Shown one piece after another: positions 53,701 to 64,000 of a stretch of DNA of 64,000 bases. Source of the stretch: Purpureocillium takamizusanense (taxonomy: Eukaryota; Ascomycota; Sordariomycetes; Hypocreales; Ophiocordycipitaceae); the NCBI RefSeq assembly GCF_022605165.1, contig NC_063077.1, positions 1,240,001 to 1,304,000 on the forward strand, read 5' to 3'. The number at the start of each line of letters is the position of its first letter. Within the stretch, counting starts at the first letter, position 1. A program made the position numbers and the translations under genes. The notes below the pieces were generated by a model that did not search any database, was not told where the DNA came from, and worked only from the letters and a program-made list of their open reading frames with translations.

Positions 53701-55573
53701 GTCCCGCGAGTCGTCGGGCTCACCCATCCCCCCGGCACTGGCCAAGTCGTCGGCCGACTGGGAGAATGCCAAGGCGTACTGGAGGAGCCTGTCGACGGAG
53801 CAGCGTCGCCAGCTCGAGATGGAGGCTCTCGCCGAGACGGCCGAGGATGCCGACGCAAACCAGCCCGCGACCCCGGACGGCAAGAGAACGAGCGTTTACG
53901 CCAGCGTCGAGGACAGCCCCGTGTCCGCCACCAGCCACAGGACCTACCAGATCGTGCCCGGCACCAAGTGGTCCGACAAGGAGTCCGAGGTCGCCGCCAT
54001 GACGGCGTCTGCCCTGGCTGCGCAATCCAAGACGCGTCCCGTCAGTGCTCCCAAGCTGCGGCAGTCGATGCGAAGCGAGCCACCCGCTCCCCCCGCGGCC
54101 CCCCAGGCTGGCCAACAGACGGGCAGCATGAGGAGGTCGATGAGGGCCAATGGCGCGGCCCCGGCCGCGATGCCCGAGAAGCGAGCGAGACAGTCGCGGC
54201 ACGTTGAGCCCGAACCCGTCCCGGCCGCGGCATCTGCTGCGGGTACCGGCATGCGAAAGACGTTGCGATCGACCACATCCAACGGCGGCACCCGGCCATC
54301 GCTGTCGCAGTCCGGCCGGCCCGTGTCCTACCAGCCGCCGCCAAGCGTCGAGCCGTTCAAGGCGCACAAGCGCAACCTCTCGGCCGACAACCTCGCGCCG
54401 GCAGGCGCTTCGAGGCCGAGCCTCCGACGCAAGGGGTCAGACGACAGCGTGAGCAGCTTCAAGCGGGCACGCGCCAGCTCCAACACGGAGCACGGGTTCC
54501 GGATGTCGATGCGCGCCGCGCCCCCGGAGCCGCCGTCCCCCTCGACTCGGGGCAGCGGCCGCTTCAGCCTCCGCTCGCTGTCGCCGCCGGCCTTCCGCCG
54601 CGCCTCGATGCACGCAACGCCGGTGGGGGTCAGCTCCTTTGGCGGCGGCCGCATGCGCCAGTCGCTGCGCGCGGAATCCGTCGACGCCAGCAAGTCGCGC
54701 CTGTCGGCAAAGAAGAAGTCGTCGGGCCTCATGCAGGGCAAGCGCCGGAGCGCCAGCCGCTTTGCCGACTCGAGCGACGAGGACGAGGGAGGGCCGTCGT
54801 TGTTCAGCAGCCGCTTTGCCGACTCGAGCGACGACGAGAACGTGTCGCGGCCGCGCGGGCCCAAGGGCAAGGGGCTTCCCAAGTCGATGCGGAGCCACAG
54901 ATCGTCGAGCATGGCCGCCGCGAGCGCCATGGGGATGACGCCCGCGGTGCGCGACGCGTCGCCGGACCTCCCCGATAGCGACGACGACGAGGCTGCGCGG
55001 CCTCAGAACGGAGTCCTCACCAACGGGCAGGCGCAGACGCCGCGTCGGAACAGGTCGGGGCGCGGCACGCTGATGCCCCTGCCGGCGTCACAAGGCGACG
55101 AGCCCACCCGCTCCCGCGGCGGCTTCATGTCCATCCTCCGGCGCAAAAAGGACCCGTCAAACCGCATCTCGCGCGACGTCGGCGAGAGCGCCGCCCGGCG
55201 CGACACCAGGTTCGAGCGCTCGCCGGAGCAGCTGGCGCAGATGCGCAACAACAGCCTCCACAAGGACGAGACCAGCTGGCCGCTGCCCGACGGGGAGGAG
55301 GGGACCTCGGCCGAGGGCTCGCAGGGCGCCGCCGCCACCACCGCGGACAAGACGCGGCCGTCGACGGCTGGCGGGTCCGCGCCCACCACCAACGGCGGCG
55401 CCCGCAAGGGCACCTTTCTCCGGCGCCGCAGCACCTCGCAGGGCGTCGTCGGGCTGGCGCAAACCCCGCTTGACGACGAGGACGAGGACGACATCCCGCC
55501 GGTGCCGGAACTGCATCCCGTCAAGAAGAAGAAGTTTGGCGCGCTGCGCAAGATGCTCGGCATCCACGACTAG
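50705..55573 (+). CDS. Large disordered eisosome Seg1/SegA-like protein (two exons)
   Basis: Exon 1 (50705-50749) encodes MPSLFGSRRHAPPVQ. It splices at GTAAGC to exon 2 (51179-55573) through a CTGAC branch point and a CGACAG acceptor, in frame, giving 1479 residues. The alternative start, ATG 51167, gives 1468. The N-terminal block is DPNAATAAASAFMRR, then ALRARPMTPTNVAEVQSKR, which I associate with fungal Seg1/SegA eisosome organisers; this is from memory and only moderately sure. Eisosomes are furrow-like plasma-membrane domains. Further along are a TLVYDANSRRMVPRG motif, a run of ten Lys (about 342-351), an acidic middle (EEEEDTDRCSVYSDAYEDLE), and a basic C-terminal third (about 970-1260) with repeated (M/L)Rx(S/T)(M/L)R motifs and a duplicated SRFADSSD unit. 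The end, KKKKFGALRKMLGIHD, is basic-amphipathic. No enzymatic domain is visible. Confidence 0.7.
51119..51144. repeat. (GCTT)n repeat at the 3' end of intron 1
   Basis: About five GCTT units directly before the CTGAC branch point of the Seg1-like gene. It would act as a pyrimidine-rich tract of the intron. Confidence 0.7.
54754..54834 (+). repeat. 27-nt direct repeat inside the Seg1-like gene
   Basis: The 27 bases at 54754-54780 recur exactly at 54808-54834. Both encode SRFADSSD in the same frame, 18 codons apart. Confidence 0.9.
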
Positions 55574-56036
55574 GGCTGTGGAGGCTGCTGCTTCTGCTAT
55601 ACGGCGGGCTGAGCCCTGACACTTTGGATACATCACCACCACCGACAGCATCATCATCATCACCATCTCCTTGTCTCGTATTAATAGTCTTTCGGCGCTC
55701 TCACCGCGCCTCTGGTTATCGCTCTATACACCACGGACTCGAGGTCGTTTCGCTTTGATCTCCGGCTTTGGATTTGCATTCCCCCTGCGGCGTCGCTTTT
55801 ACTGCCACCACCACTGCTACTGCGAATTCTTGATCTTGTATTCCATTTGTTTTTCTTCGCGCGTCGGTCTATCGCGCCTGCGTGCGAGATGGGTCCCAAA
55901 AAGGAACGGGAGGGGTGAAGGCCCTCGCGGAGTAATCTCGGCGTCTTGTGATCATTGGGGGCTGGATGCGGGAAGCGGACCCGGCCACACGTGCGTGCCA
56001 CTTTGCCATGGGCCGCAACGGATGGAGGAATACACG

Positions 56037-56086
56037 AATGGCATGGCATGGCATGGCTTGGGATGACATGACGTGGCATGGCATGG
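56037..56086. repeat. (GGCAT)n pentamer array with nearby inverted copy
   Basis: Four perfect GGCAT units followed by diverged copies. CCATGCCATG at 56134-56143 is the inverted form, so the pair could form a stem across about 50-90 bases. Confidence 0.75.
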
Positions 56087-56569
56087 ATAGATGAGATATC
56101 GCAATATGGGCGGGTCAGTAGTCAGCATTTGAACCATGCCATGCATGACATGTAATACATGCGACACCGCGGGTGGCGCGGGACTGCTAAAGGTGCGCTC
56201 TCGAGACGGTGCGATGTGGACAACGTGTGATGATGGTACGGCATAGTCTGGTGCGGTGAATGTGGGACAACTACCTATATGGGATGTGACGTGACGTGAC
56301 CTGCCCTGCTTGGCACATGTTCCTTTTCGCCCCGGGCGAGTTGGCGAGCGACCCAGCCTAGCTAGCCCGCCAGCTGGACAGTGCGGGCGAGCAAGAGAGA
56401 GGCACAGATAAACGGAGTCCGCAACTACCTCTAGTACAGGCGCAAACGGAGTCTGCGCACGCCACATGGCATCACGACAGGCACATACATCATGCTGCTG
56501 CCGTTGCGCAACATTGAACCATCGCCCACCCACCATCCCCTTACGGCCATTGAATCGCGCGTTGAATTA

Positions 56570-56610
56570 GAGCTGGGCTGGGCTGGGCTGAGCTGAGCTG
56601 ATGAGCTGAG
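56570..56610. repeat. (GGGCT/GAGCT)n pentamer array
   Basis: Units change gradually from GGGCT to GAGCT. The same pentamer class occurs at 4902-4935 and, reverse-complemented, at 61469-61514. Confidence 0.75.
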
Positions 56611-57423
56611 GAGCCCTTGCTGCAGGTTGCTTCTTCTTTTCTCCCGTTTTACCTACTATGTGCTTCGCACCCTGGCGGTACTACCTCACCTGCTTACCTA
56701 GCTAGGTAGGTACGTGCCAGGCATCCAAAGCGTATACTGTAGTGCATGCCCACGGCGGGTATTCCCCGGCATGCTTCGAGCCTCCTTGGTGCTGCTGCTG
56801 CTCCCCTCCCTGCCTCCCTCCTCCTCGTCACGGACGCACGCACGCACGCAGGGACGACGACTTGAGCCCGCCCACTCACCACCAACGGTCTGCCACCCTT
56901 CCACCGCCCGTCAGCCTCTCGTCAGTGTCACCCACCACCACAAGACCCTGCCTGTCTGTCCGGTCTCGCCCTCCCTGCCCCTCCACACAATGCCGCCCCA
57001 GTCTCGTCGCCATGGGGACGCTGATATAGAATGAAAATGAGGGAAAAAAAGGGAGACGAGTCGTATTCACACGAACCGCCATTATTTGCGTGGCGGGCCG
57101 CTGCTCGCTCCCTCTCGCCGTACGCCCCCCCCCCCCCCCAAATTTTGATACTGCTCCAGATTCAGAATAGCAAGTAGGGAAAGCAAAACGAGTCCAATGC
57201 TGCCACGCTCCGCCTCCCTCTCGCCTGTTCGCGCCGGTGTTCGCTGCTGCGGACGGATCATAATATCGTCATGGTAACAGCGGCTTGGTAAACGACAACA
57301 AGATGCAAATCAAAGGACATGATACTGTACAAGGCACTGCGGGAATGATCTTCAAGACATGTGATTGGTGGTGCCCGGCGCGTCCGTCGCACTCGCCCGG
57401 GTGCTGGCGCGGGCTAACGCCGT

Positions 57424-59045
57424 TCAGTTCTTCGACCGCGGCTTGTCCCCTGTCCGCGCCTTTTCGCGCTCCAGCAGCAGGGTGAGCTGACTCCTGGTAC
57501 GCGCCATGGGCACGCTGGCCGACGTTCCGGGCTGGGTCGGCGTCAGGCGGGAGTCGAGCAGGGACGACGACGAGAGCCTGCTCGGGAGAGTGGTGCTGTG
57601 GTCCAGGGACTCGCCGAGGATGCTCGACTTGGGCAGCGAGCCGGACTGGTCGATGATGGTGCCCTGAGCGGCCACATTGGTCATCGACGCCGTGGCGCCG
57701 GTGAAGAGCTTCGCGTTGGGGCCGTGGCGGTCCGTGTATCGCTCATACCCGTATCCGTTGTGGGACTGCGAGCGTCCCATCGCGGGCGCGGCGGCTGCGG
57801 CTTCGGCCACGGGAGCCGCCGACACCAGCGGCGGTGTCCCGGGGCGCCGCTTGTAATCCGCGATGCTGTCGGCCGCGTGCGGCGCCGGGCGGAGGTTGGC
57901 TCTCGGTGCGACATGCGCCGACGACGCCAACGACGACGATGACGACACGCCCCTCGCCTTGCCAGGTCCGTCACTGTTCGTCGGTAGCCTCTGCGGAACC
58001 GCAGGCCGCTTCCCGAGAGCCTTGGCGCTGGGGACCGGGCTCTCCCCGTCTGGCTGCCCGTTGCCCTCGGCCACCGGGCTGGCGTGGTTCGACGCCCGCT
58101 CCGGGATGGGCGAGACGGGCCGGGCGACCCCAACAGTCCGAGAGCCGGGGGCGTCGCCGTTGCGCGACCCCACGGCGGACAGCACCGGCGACTGGGGGCT
58201 GGCCCTTCTCTGCATCAGAGGCCGCCGCTTGGCCGACGACGTGCCCGCGACAAACTTTTTGGTCGCGTGCGGCGGCTTCTTCTTGGGCAGCGCCACGGGA
58301 GGGGCCTCAAGTCCGGTCGCGACGGTGCTTCCGGACGAGGGAAAGTCGCTCTCCTTGTCGTCCTCGTCGCCGGACCCGTGGGGGGAGACGAAGCGGGCCG
58401 TGGGCCGGGGCCCGGAGGCCGACGGGCCCCTGGATTTCTTGAGGATGGGGTGCGGCGGGGGCGGCTTCGAGGCGCTCGACGAGAGGCTCCTGACGGAGCT
58501 GTCGCTCTGCTTGGTCTGTGGAGGTGGTGGGCGCGCCTCGGATGCGGGCTGGCGCGCGTCTCGCTCTTGACTCAGATGCGCGAGGATCAGCTGTCTCGTC
58601 AGGGGTGGGGCCTAGGTTTGGCATGTCAGATCCCATCGTCATTCCACGGCGGCCAGACGTCACTCACGTTGGGGCCCTCCCATCGGTTCGGCGGGCCCTG
58701 GAGGGGGGCAATGGTAGGGCCGACCGAGATGTCCTCGTAGAGCCTCGCGAGGGTGCGGCCGCTGAGGTGTCGCCGGTCGCTGCCCCAGACCTGCCACCAA
58801 AAGTTCTCCAGGCGCCGGGCCGTGGGATCCTTGAGCTTCTTGTTGGTGATGGTGTAGACTGGAGAGGGTGTCGGTCAGCACTCTGAAGCACCTCGCGCGC
58901 ACATGCTCTCTGGGGTGGCCCTACCGTGCCAGTACTCCCAGATCTTGTCTGCGGGGACGGTGGGGTAGCTTGCAACCTCCTTGTAAATGTTTGTGGTGTT
59001 GATGACGATGCCCTTGGGCAGCATCATGGCTACGCTGGGGTCCAT
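57424..59045 (-). CDS. Protein with an areA GATA-like (DUF1752) motif
   Basis: Minus-strand exons 59045-58925, 58858-58668 and 58611-57424 join in frame to 499 residues. The conserved part is the first 104 residues: GIVINTTNIYKEVASYPTVP, then KIWEYWHVYTITNKKLKDP, then RLENFWWQVWGS at 56-67, which matches the RLENxxWRxW core of DUF1752 (the areA GATA-like N-terminal domain), and finally GPPNRWEGP. The rest is disordered, Ser/Pro/Arg-rich, with a PILKKSRGP segment and PPVALPKKKPPHATKKF, both likely docking or localisation motifs. No GATA zinc finger is present, so this is not AreA itself. DUF1752 proteins are linked to nutrient (nitrogen/TOR) signalling by family knowledge; the role here is unknown. 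The introns sit at GTAGGG and GTGAGT donors. The leader carries a CAG run. Confidence 0.8.
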
Positions 59046-59310
59046 CTGCGACGATGGCCGGCTCCCGAGAGGGGCGGCCGATGGGCTGGTGTGGTGGACG
59101 GGCCGGCGGCGTCTTGTGTCGGAACCTGGACCTCTATGTCCTTTTCGTGGGGGCTCAGCGCAGCCAGTGTTCCTTGGCGTGCGAGAGAGACGGAGTGACT
59201 ACGCGCGACTGGGCGGACTGGTCATTGTGGTCGCCGGGCATAAGGGGGGGGGGGAGTCGAGGTCGTCGGGCCGGGGGGCAGAGCCGAACCTGTGCCGCGA
59301 GCCGGCGAAG

Positions 59311-59337
59311 CAGCAGCAGCAGCAGCAGCAGCAGCAG
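59311..59337. repeat. (CAG)9 microsatellite
   Basis: Nine perfect CAG units in the probable leader of the 57424-59045 gene, which reads CTG on its sense strand. Confidence 0.9.
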
Positions 59338-59821
59338 GGCGGAGGCTCGAAGCCCTTGAGATGACTCTCAAGGTAACAGCGAGGAGGGCTGGCTGCTGTC
59401 GCAAAGTGATGGGCGGGCGGCGCAAGGGTGTTGCCGGGTCGCGCTCGCGCACGGGGTCTCGGTCTCGGAAAGGCGACTGACTGGATTGGGCCGGAGTCGG
59501 GATGGCTGTTTGCTTATTGCGCGAGCCCAGGCAAGGCCAGTCGGTGACCAGGGTGATGCAGCTCGTCGGCGTGGGCCGGACCGTGGGGGGTGGTGACGCC
59601 GTGTAAGTGCGACGGACGACCTGGTTTGCGCAGAGCTTCGCGAATGCCCGTCACGCCTGCGTCCCGATGCCGTGGGCGTCGAGCGAGAATGAGGTTGTCG
59701 ATGGTCACGCGGGCCGAGTCGACGGACGCAGGCTGCCTCAGCGGGGGGACGACAGAGCCGATGGCGGACCGGCCAGACGGGGCAGGCGATGGAGGCCGCT
59801 GGCGCTGACGGATGAGTGGGC

Positions 59822-59868
59822 GAGTGAGTGAGTGAGTGAGAGTGAGTGACTGATGAGTGAGTGAGTGC
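59822..59868. repeat. (GAGT)n tetramer array
   Basis: About ten GAGT units with two interruptions, intergenic. Confidence 0.85.
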
Positions 59869-60225
59869 GACGAGCCGAGTTCGGTCACGGGTGCTTTGTC
59901 GGGCGGGCAGGGACAAAGCAATTCGGTCTTGCGTCGAGATGGAGGGGACGTCGGTTTTCAAATTTTGGCCCGACCGACGGCGGGACCCTGCGCTGCCAAC
60001 TCAACTCGACCCCGTGGTGGGAGCAAAGCCGCAGGCAGGCAGGCGGGGGCGATGAGGTGGGCAACGGATGGCAGTGGGAACCTTGTGGCGGCTGGCGGGC
60101 GGACCCAAACCCGAGCAACGTCGGTGGCGGCCTAAAGCAAGGTACGGCCCAGGGAGGTAGGTACCTGAGGAGCGTCGCCCGTGCCTCCAGGTTTGACTTA
60201 TCGCTGCTGCTGGTGCGCTGGCTGT

Positions 60226-60590
60226 GTTGCGCTGCGCTGCGCTGCTGGGTGTGCTGCGAGGGGAGGGGTCGGCGGCGGCGCTTGGCCGGTGGGCTGTGGC
60301 AGCGGGTGGAGGGTCTCGTGATGCCGATGGATGGCCGGGGCGCCGGGGGACCGGGGGGGGGGGGAAGAAAAGGGCGGTATGGCCAGCCACTGATCCAGAC
60401 GGCCTGGGCCCGAGGGTTGGATGCTGGTGGTTCGTCGGGTGTCGTCGACACGAGGATATCTCGACTGTCGAGGCGAGCGTGCTTTGTAGATAGGCCGGGT
60501 TCAGCTGCGCTGCCAGCACAACGGGATGCTGTGTCGCGCTGCGCTGCGCTGCACTGCACCGAGGTGTGCTGCGCTGCACTGCGCCGTGTC
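60226..60590. repeat. Two (GCTGC) pentamer patches
   Basis: GCGCTGCGCTGC-type arrays lie at 60226-60246 and about 60533-60575. An inverted relative (AGCGCAG repeated) occurs near 60965-60988. Confidence 0.65.
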
Positions 60591-61468
60591 CGGGCACCGG
60601 TGTTCGCCTCCACTGGAGACGACGGGAGGGACGCTGCTGGACGCTGCAGGCTGCCAGCTGCTGCGAGGACGGACGGGGCGGGGGGCACGCCGAGCTGAGA
60701 GCGGGATGAACGCAAGTGAAGCAGATAACCGCAAGGCGACGGCACGATGCCAGACCGACAACGACGACGACGAGAGACGCAGTTTGAGAAAGAGGCACGA
60801 GTCGAGTAGTGTGGAAAAATGGAAATTGGCCACGACTGACTGATGGCGGAGAAGGTGGACGTGGAACGGCCACGACCGAGGTGCTAGTGAGGTGTTTATT
60901 AGTGGACGCCCGTACCTACTAACTCACCATTAGATGCCCATAAGAGCTCGGCCCCGTCCAGCTTGGGCCCGGCAGAGCGCAGAACAGCGCAGCACAGCAC
61001 GGTCCCGTCGTCTTCGCGCCCTCCTACTGCCGCCTCACAGAACCTTACTAGGTATGGTTCAGGGCAGCAGCCGCAGCGTCCCAAAGCAGGCAGCGAGCGA
61101 TCCCTCACTGGTGGTCATCACCTACAAGTTAGTTAGTACCTACGACTATTACGACAGGCAGGGGCCCATCGCGACGGGAGGTGAGGTGGATTCCACGGTT
61201 CCAGACAGCCCCAGCGGCGAGTTCCGGAACACCTCCACTGGAAGCCGCCCGCACGCCAGAACCCGCCCATCCGCCGCCGCCACCCTGGGCCCACGCGACT
61301 GGACTCCATCATGTCCGACAGGGGGCCGCATCGCCTCAGCCCTGTAGGCACGCGTTCCAAGCCCCCCCCCCCCGCGTGGTCTTTGGGCCACTGTCGCCAG
61401 GGAGGAAGTCGTCACTGCTTTGCCCTGGCATCAATCAATATGGCGCTTTGCCCAGGGGGTCTTTGCAG

Positions 61469-61514
61469 GCCCAGCCCGGCCCAGCCCAGCCCAGCCCAGC
61501 CCAGCCCAGCCCGG
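61469..61514. repeat. (CCCAG)n pentamer array
   Basis: About nine CCCAG units, bounded by CCCGG variants. It is the reverse complement class of the 56570-56610 array. Confidence 0.85.
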
Positions 61515-62772
61515 CAGCTGAGATGATTTCCAGTGGCCCCCGCCAGACCGACCGGGGGATCCGACATGGCCATGGGTCAGGCCGCTTTGCCATGTCGGCG
61601 GACATGCCAAAAGCCCACCGCAATCGAGCACTCCAAAAAGTCCCGTCCCCTGGCCAGCCAGCCTGCGAGGACTGCCCGCCCCCGCGATTCGATTCGTTCC
61701 CGGCATGGCGGTTATTCGCTCCAGTCGTCGGTTCTCCCCGGCCAGGTCAGCGTCGCAGCGGACAGCCGTTTGAGCATGTGGTCACGGTCGCATCTTTGCC
61801 TGCTTCTGGTGGCTGCCCAACATCGATCACCCTTTCCAAGACACGCGGTAGAATGTTCCAAAGGTGCTCTCCACGACCTCGCCACCGGGCGATCGTACGA
61901 GTCCGCCGAGGCGACGGGCGGCACCTTCAAATCGGGCCATCTGTGCTCGACCTCGATCAGGTGTCGGATCCGCCAGCTGAGACGAGACAGCGGCTCACCC
62001 CGAAGAATGAGGCATCATGGCCCGCCGAGAGATGGGGAAATGGGCCTCGGCATGGCCCCAACCTGGAAAGCAAGGAATGCCCGCCCGGTGCCAGTACTGC
62101 TACTAACTACTACGTAACGTTATTGTTTACTTGAGCCTCCCCTCCCACCAGGATGGCCGGCACGCCGAGATTGGCTGTGGCAGAGGCACACGGCCGCCTC
62201 GATGATGGATGTGGTGGACAAGTGTGTACACCTACCGCCGGATGTTGATGGATGCCGTGCCGTCTAGCAGTCGGCCGCTCAACAGGTCAGAGGCGGCAAG
62301 CAGGAAGGAATACAGCGCCGCCGGCGCCGCGTCTGTTGGGACCCCAACCTCGCAGGACGCGCAAATCCAGGGCGACTCAACACTCGACGTGGCCAGCGAG
62401 GCTCAAACAACCCAAACATGCTAGCGCAGTGCCGGCTGGATCCCCGCGTCGTGCCGCTCCCCGCGACGATGGGCGGCTGGCTGCCTGATTCGGAGCCTTG
62501 TTCGCGAACGACAGACCGCAAGAGTCATGAGAGCCGGGAGAGTGAGACGACGCTACTTCGCACATCCAGCCTGCATGACACGCAGTGAGGGCAAGCTCGC
62601 TGACGGCGGGCACGGACGCCTATGCGCACCATGTCAGTGGCATGCAGGCCCGGAGTGCCGGGCGCCGAGGGGTATTACCTTAGGTCCCTGCTTGTGCGTT
62701 TGGCTGGCCGCTTGAGACCTCGCTGGCTGGCTGGCAGTGGCCGTGGATGCCTCCTTCCCGCTCGTGGCCGGT

Positions 62773-62790
62773 GTACTTCGTACAAAGTAC
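62773..62790. repeat. GTACTTCGTACAAAGTAC quasi-palindrome
   Basis: An 18-bp near-perfect palindrome with three GTAC cores. It combines the two half types (ACTTCGTAC and GTACAAAGTAC) seen elsewhere in the window. Confidence 0.65.
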
Positions 62791-64000
62791 CGGCCCTTGG
62801 CTTCACCAACGACCCCTTTGCTGCGAACAACGTCGTCACAGCTTCATCACCGTCAACACCCTGGCCCGTAGTGAGGCGCGAGCAAGTCCAAAGCATCGGT
62901 CTCGCACCCACGCGGCCATCTCCCCAATGCAACAGCAGCTTGATGATCAACCTCGGCGCCAGCGGCGTCGCCCATCCATGCCGATTCGTCACCCACCCGC
63001 GGAAGCAGCTCGTGCCCCTCACCCGCAACCCGTCCGCTCATGCCGCCGTGGCGGCTCCACTCGGCGCCTGCTGCATGGCCATCCTTGCCAGGTCACCCAT
63101 GCGTTCTAGAACGGAAAACGTGGTTGGCACTGCACTGCCTCGCCCCGGCTCGAGTGATGAGAGCGCGGTTGCTGGCGGCCTCGCACCTCCACGGGCGACT
63201 GACGGAAGAAATCGACGCTCGTCGCCACGGCCGGTATGACTCTCTTGCAAGCCGCAGCCTTGTCTCTTGGCTGCGGTGCGCCCAGCCCGAAGTTTCTGCA
63301 TGACCCCTGGCAATCTTGTCAAGATCTGACAGTTGGGCACTTGGGCATCAGTGCCAGGACGGCACCGTGCTCGCTTCTCACACCGAGGCATCAGGGCCGT
63401 ACCGTGGCGGCAGGGCCAGATCACGCGTGCGCCACCCTCTGCCAACGTGTAACCCTGCTGCTACGTGCATCCCGCCAGGCATCACCACCGGGCATCACCA
63501 CCGTCCCGGTCATATCCCTGCGTGGGCACGCCTCGAGCTTGAATCGAACGGCGTCATCGGCCGCCGCCGATGCCTGCGCCGCGGATTACTATTACCCCTG
63601 CACGTCGAGGGCTAGACATTCCACTGTTGCCGCGACGTGTCGGGACCGAGCGACCGGATGGCAGGTGGACTGGCTCACCCTTTCCGCCTTGGTCGTCGGT
63701 GTAGCGCAAGAGCGCCGATGCCCGCGTCGCACGACTTCAGAACGGTTCCCTGGAGAGGCCTGCGGTCCTTCCCCCCATCGAGGCATGTCCTGCCGAGGCC
63801 CGTCCGTTGTCAAACTAGGGGGGCCGAAGCTGAGATGGGGGCGGGCCATCCATTATTCACGTCGTGTGACTCGCACTCGCCAGTCTGGGGTCGACGGTGT
63901 TGCGAAACCCCTTGCGACGCGAACATGCTCTCCAATTCGCGGGGACGATGGGGCCGACGGTGACATTGGCCGACGGCCCGCCTCGTCATGGCCATGGGAT

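Larger units (their letters stand above)
55574..57423. other. Convergent intergenic region with pentamer repeats
   Basis: No gene is supported. It holds a GGCAT array (56037-56086) with inverted CATGCCATG sequence at 56134-56152, a GGGCT-type array (56570-56610), the 12-bp palindrome ACCTAGCTAGGT (56696-56707), and a run of about 15 C at 57126-57140. Confidence 0.55.
59046..64000. other. Long intergenic region to the window end, rich in simple repeats
   Basis: The left part is the leader and promoter of the 57424-59045 gene. I see no supported gene in the remaining 4.5 kb. Long open frames (59865-60698 +, 60001-60873 -, 61181-62134 +, 62622-63239 +) read as repeat-derived or low-complexity peptides with no recognisable motif. 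Repeats include CAG, GAGT and GCTGC arrays, a CCCAG array and a GTACTTCGTAC-type palindrome. A gene could begin beyond 64000. Confidence 0.5.

Noticed and set aside
59865..60873. Three overlapping 270-290-codon frames on both strands
   Set aside because: They read through GCTGC and G-run repeats and have no motif. Three mutually overlapping frames cannot all be genes.
61181..62134. 317-codon plus-strand frame
   Set aside because: It runs through the CCCAG array as repeated AQPSP and has no recognisable domain.
63530..63610. Possible minus-strand tRNA with a TTCGATT loop
   Set aside because: The five bases on each side of the loop do not pair, so there is no T-arm.

Overview
The window is GC-rich nuclear DNA of a filamentous ascomycete. 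The evidence is short introns with GTNNGT donors and CTRAC-like branch points, a fungus-specific V-ATPase c' subunit, pyrimidine-rich leaders, and many GC-rich simple repeats. The protein set and the dispersed GTAC-type palindromes look like Sordariomycetes, probably Hypocreales; that placement is inferred, not tested. I found no transposon, CRISPR array, rRNA or convincing tRNA.

Layout from left to right: V-ATPase c' (VMA11, 1620-2441, +); a disordered conserved protein (3073-3976, -); NSE4 kleisin (8095-9479, +); a coiled-coil/multi-TM protein built by internal duplication (9941-12472, +); a degenerate metallo-beta-lactamase-like protein (14404-15332, +); VPS34 (16030-19003, +); an orphan with an acidic tail (19688-21766, +); a possible 45-aa membrane peptide (22479-22616, +); mitochondrial enoyl reductase ETR1 (22856-24250, -); a GT32 glycosyltransferase (26488-27474, +); a small Cys-rich secreted protein (28811-29254, -); a disordered protein (33988-34683, +); an SDR enzyme with large inserts (35615-37084, -); a BOR1/SLC4 transporter (37636-40030, -); mitochondrial GTPase MTG1 (40815-41912, +); PHD protein CTI6 (42396-44419, -); a conserved protein of unknown function (46799-48657, +); a very long eisosome Seg1-like protein (50705-55573, +); and a protein with an areA GATA-like (DUF1752) motif (57424-59045, -). 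The remainder is long intergenic DNA, notably 3977-8094, 29255-33987 and 59046-64000.

This is mostly a housekeeping segment, not a pathway cluster. Several genes share endomembrane themes: vacuolar acidification (VMA11), PI3P synthesis (VPS34), Golgi-type glycosylation (GT32), anion transport (BOR1-like) and plasma-membrane eisosomes (Seg1-like). Two are mitochondrial (ETR1, MTG1) and two act in the nucleus on chromatin (NSE4, CTI6). Exon structures were built by hand. Every multi-exon model closes in frame, which supports it internally, but there is no transcript evidence.

I did not find a clear new multi-gene system. The most unusual items are the duplication-built coiled-coil membrane protein, the Seg1-like protein with a recurring (M/L)Rx(S/T)(M/L)R motif and a hidden first exon, the in-frame 48-nt candidate intron in the 46799 gene, the NAGNAG acceptor in VPS34, the Cys-rich secreted protein in a locally AT-richer stretch, and the dispersed GTAC palindromes.
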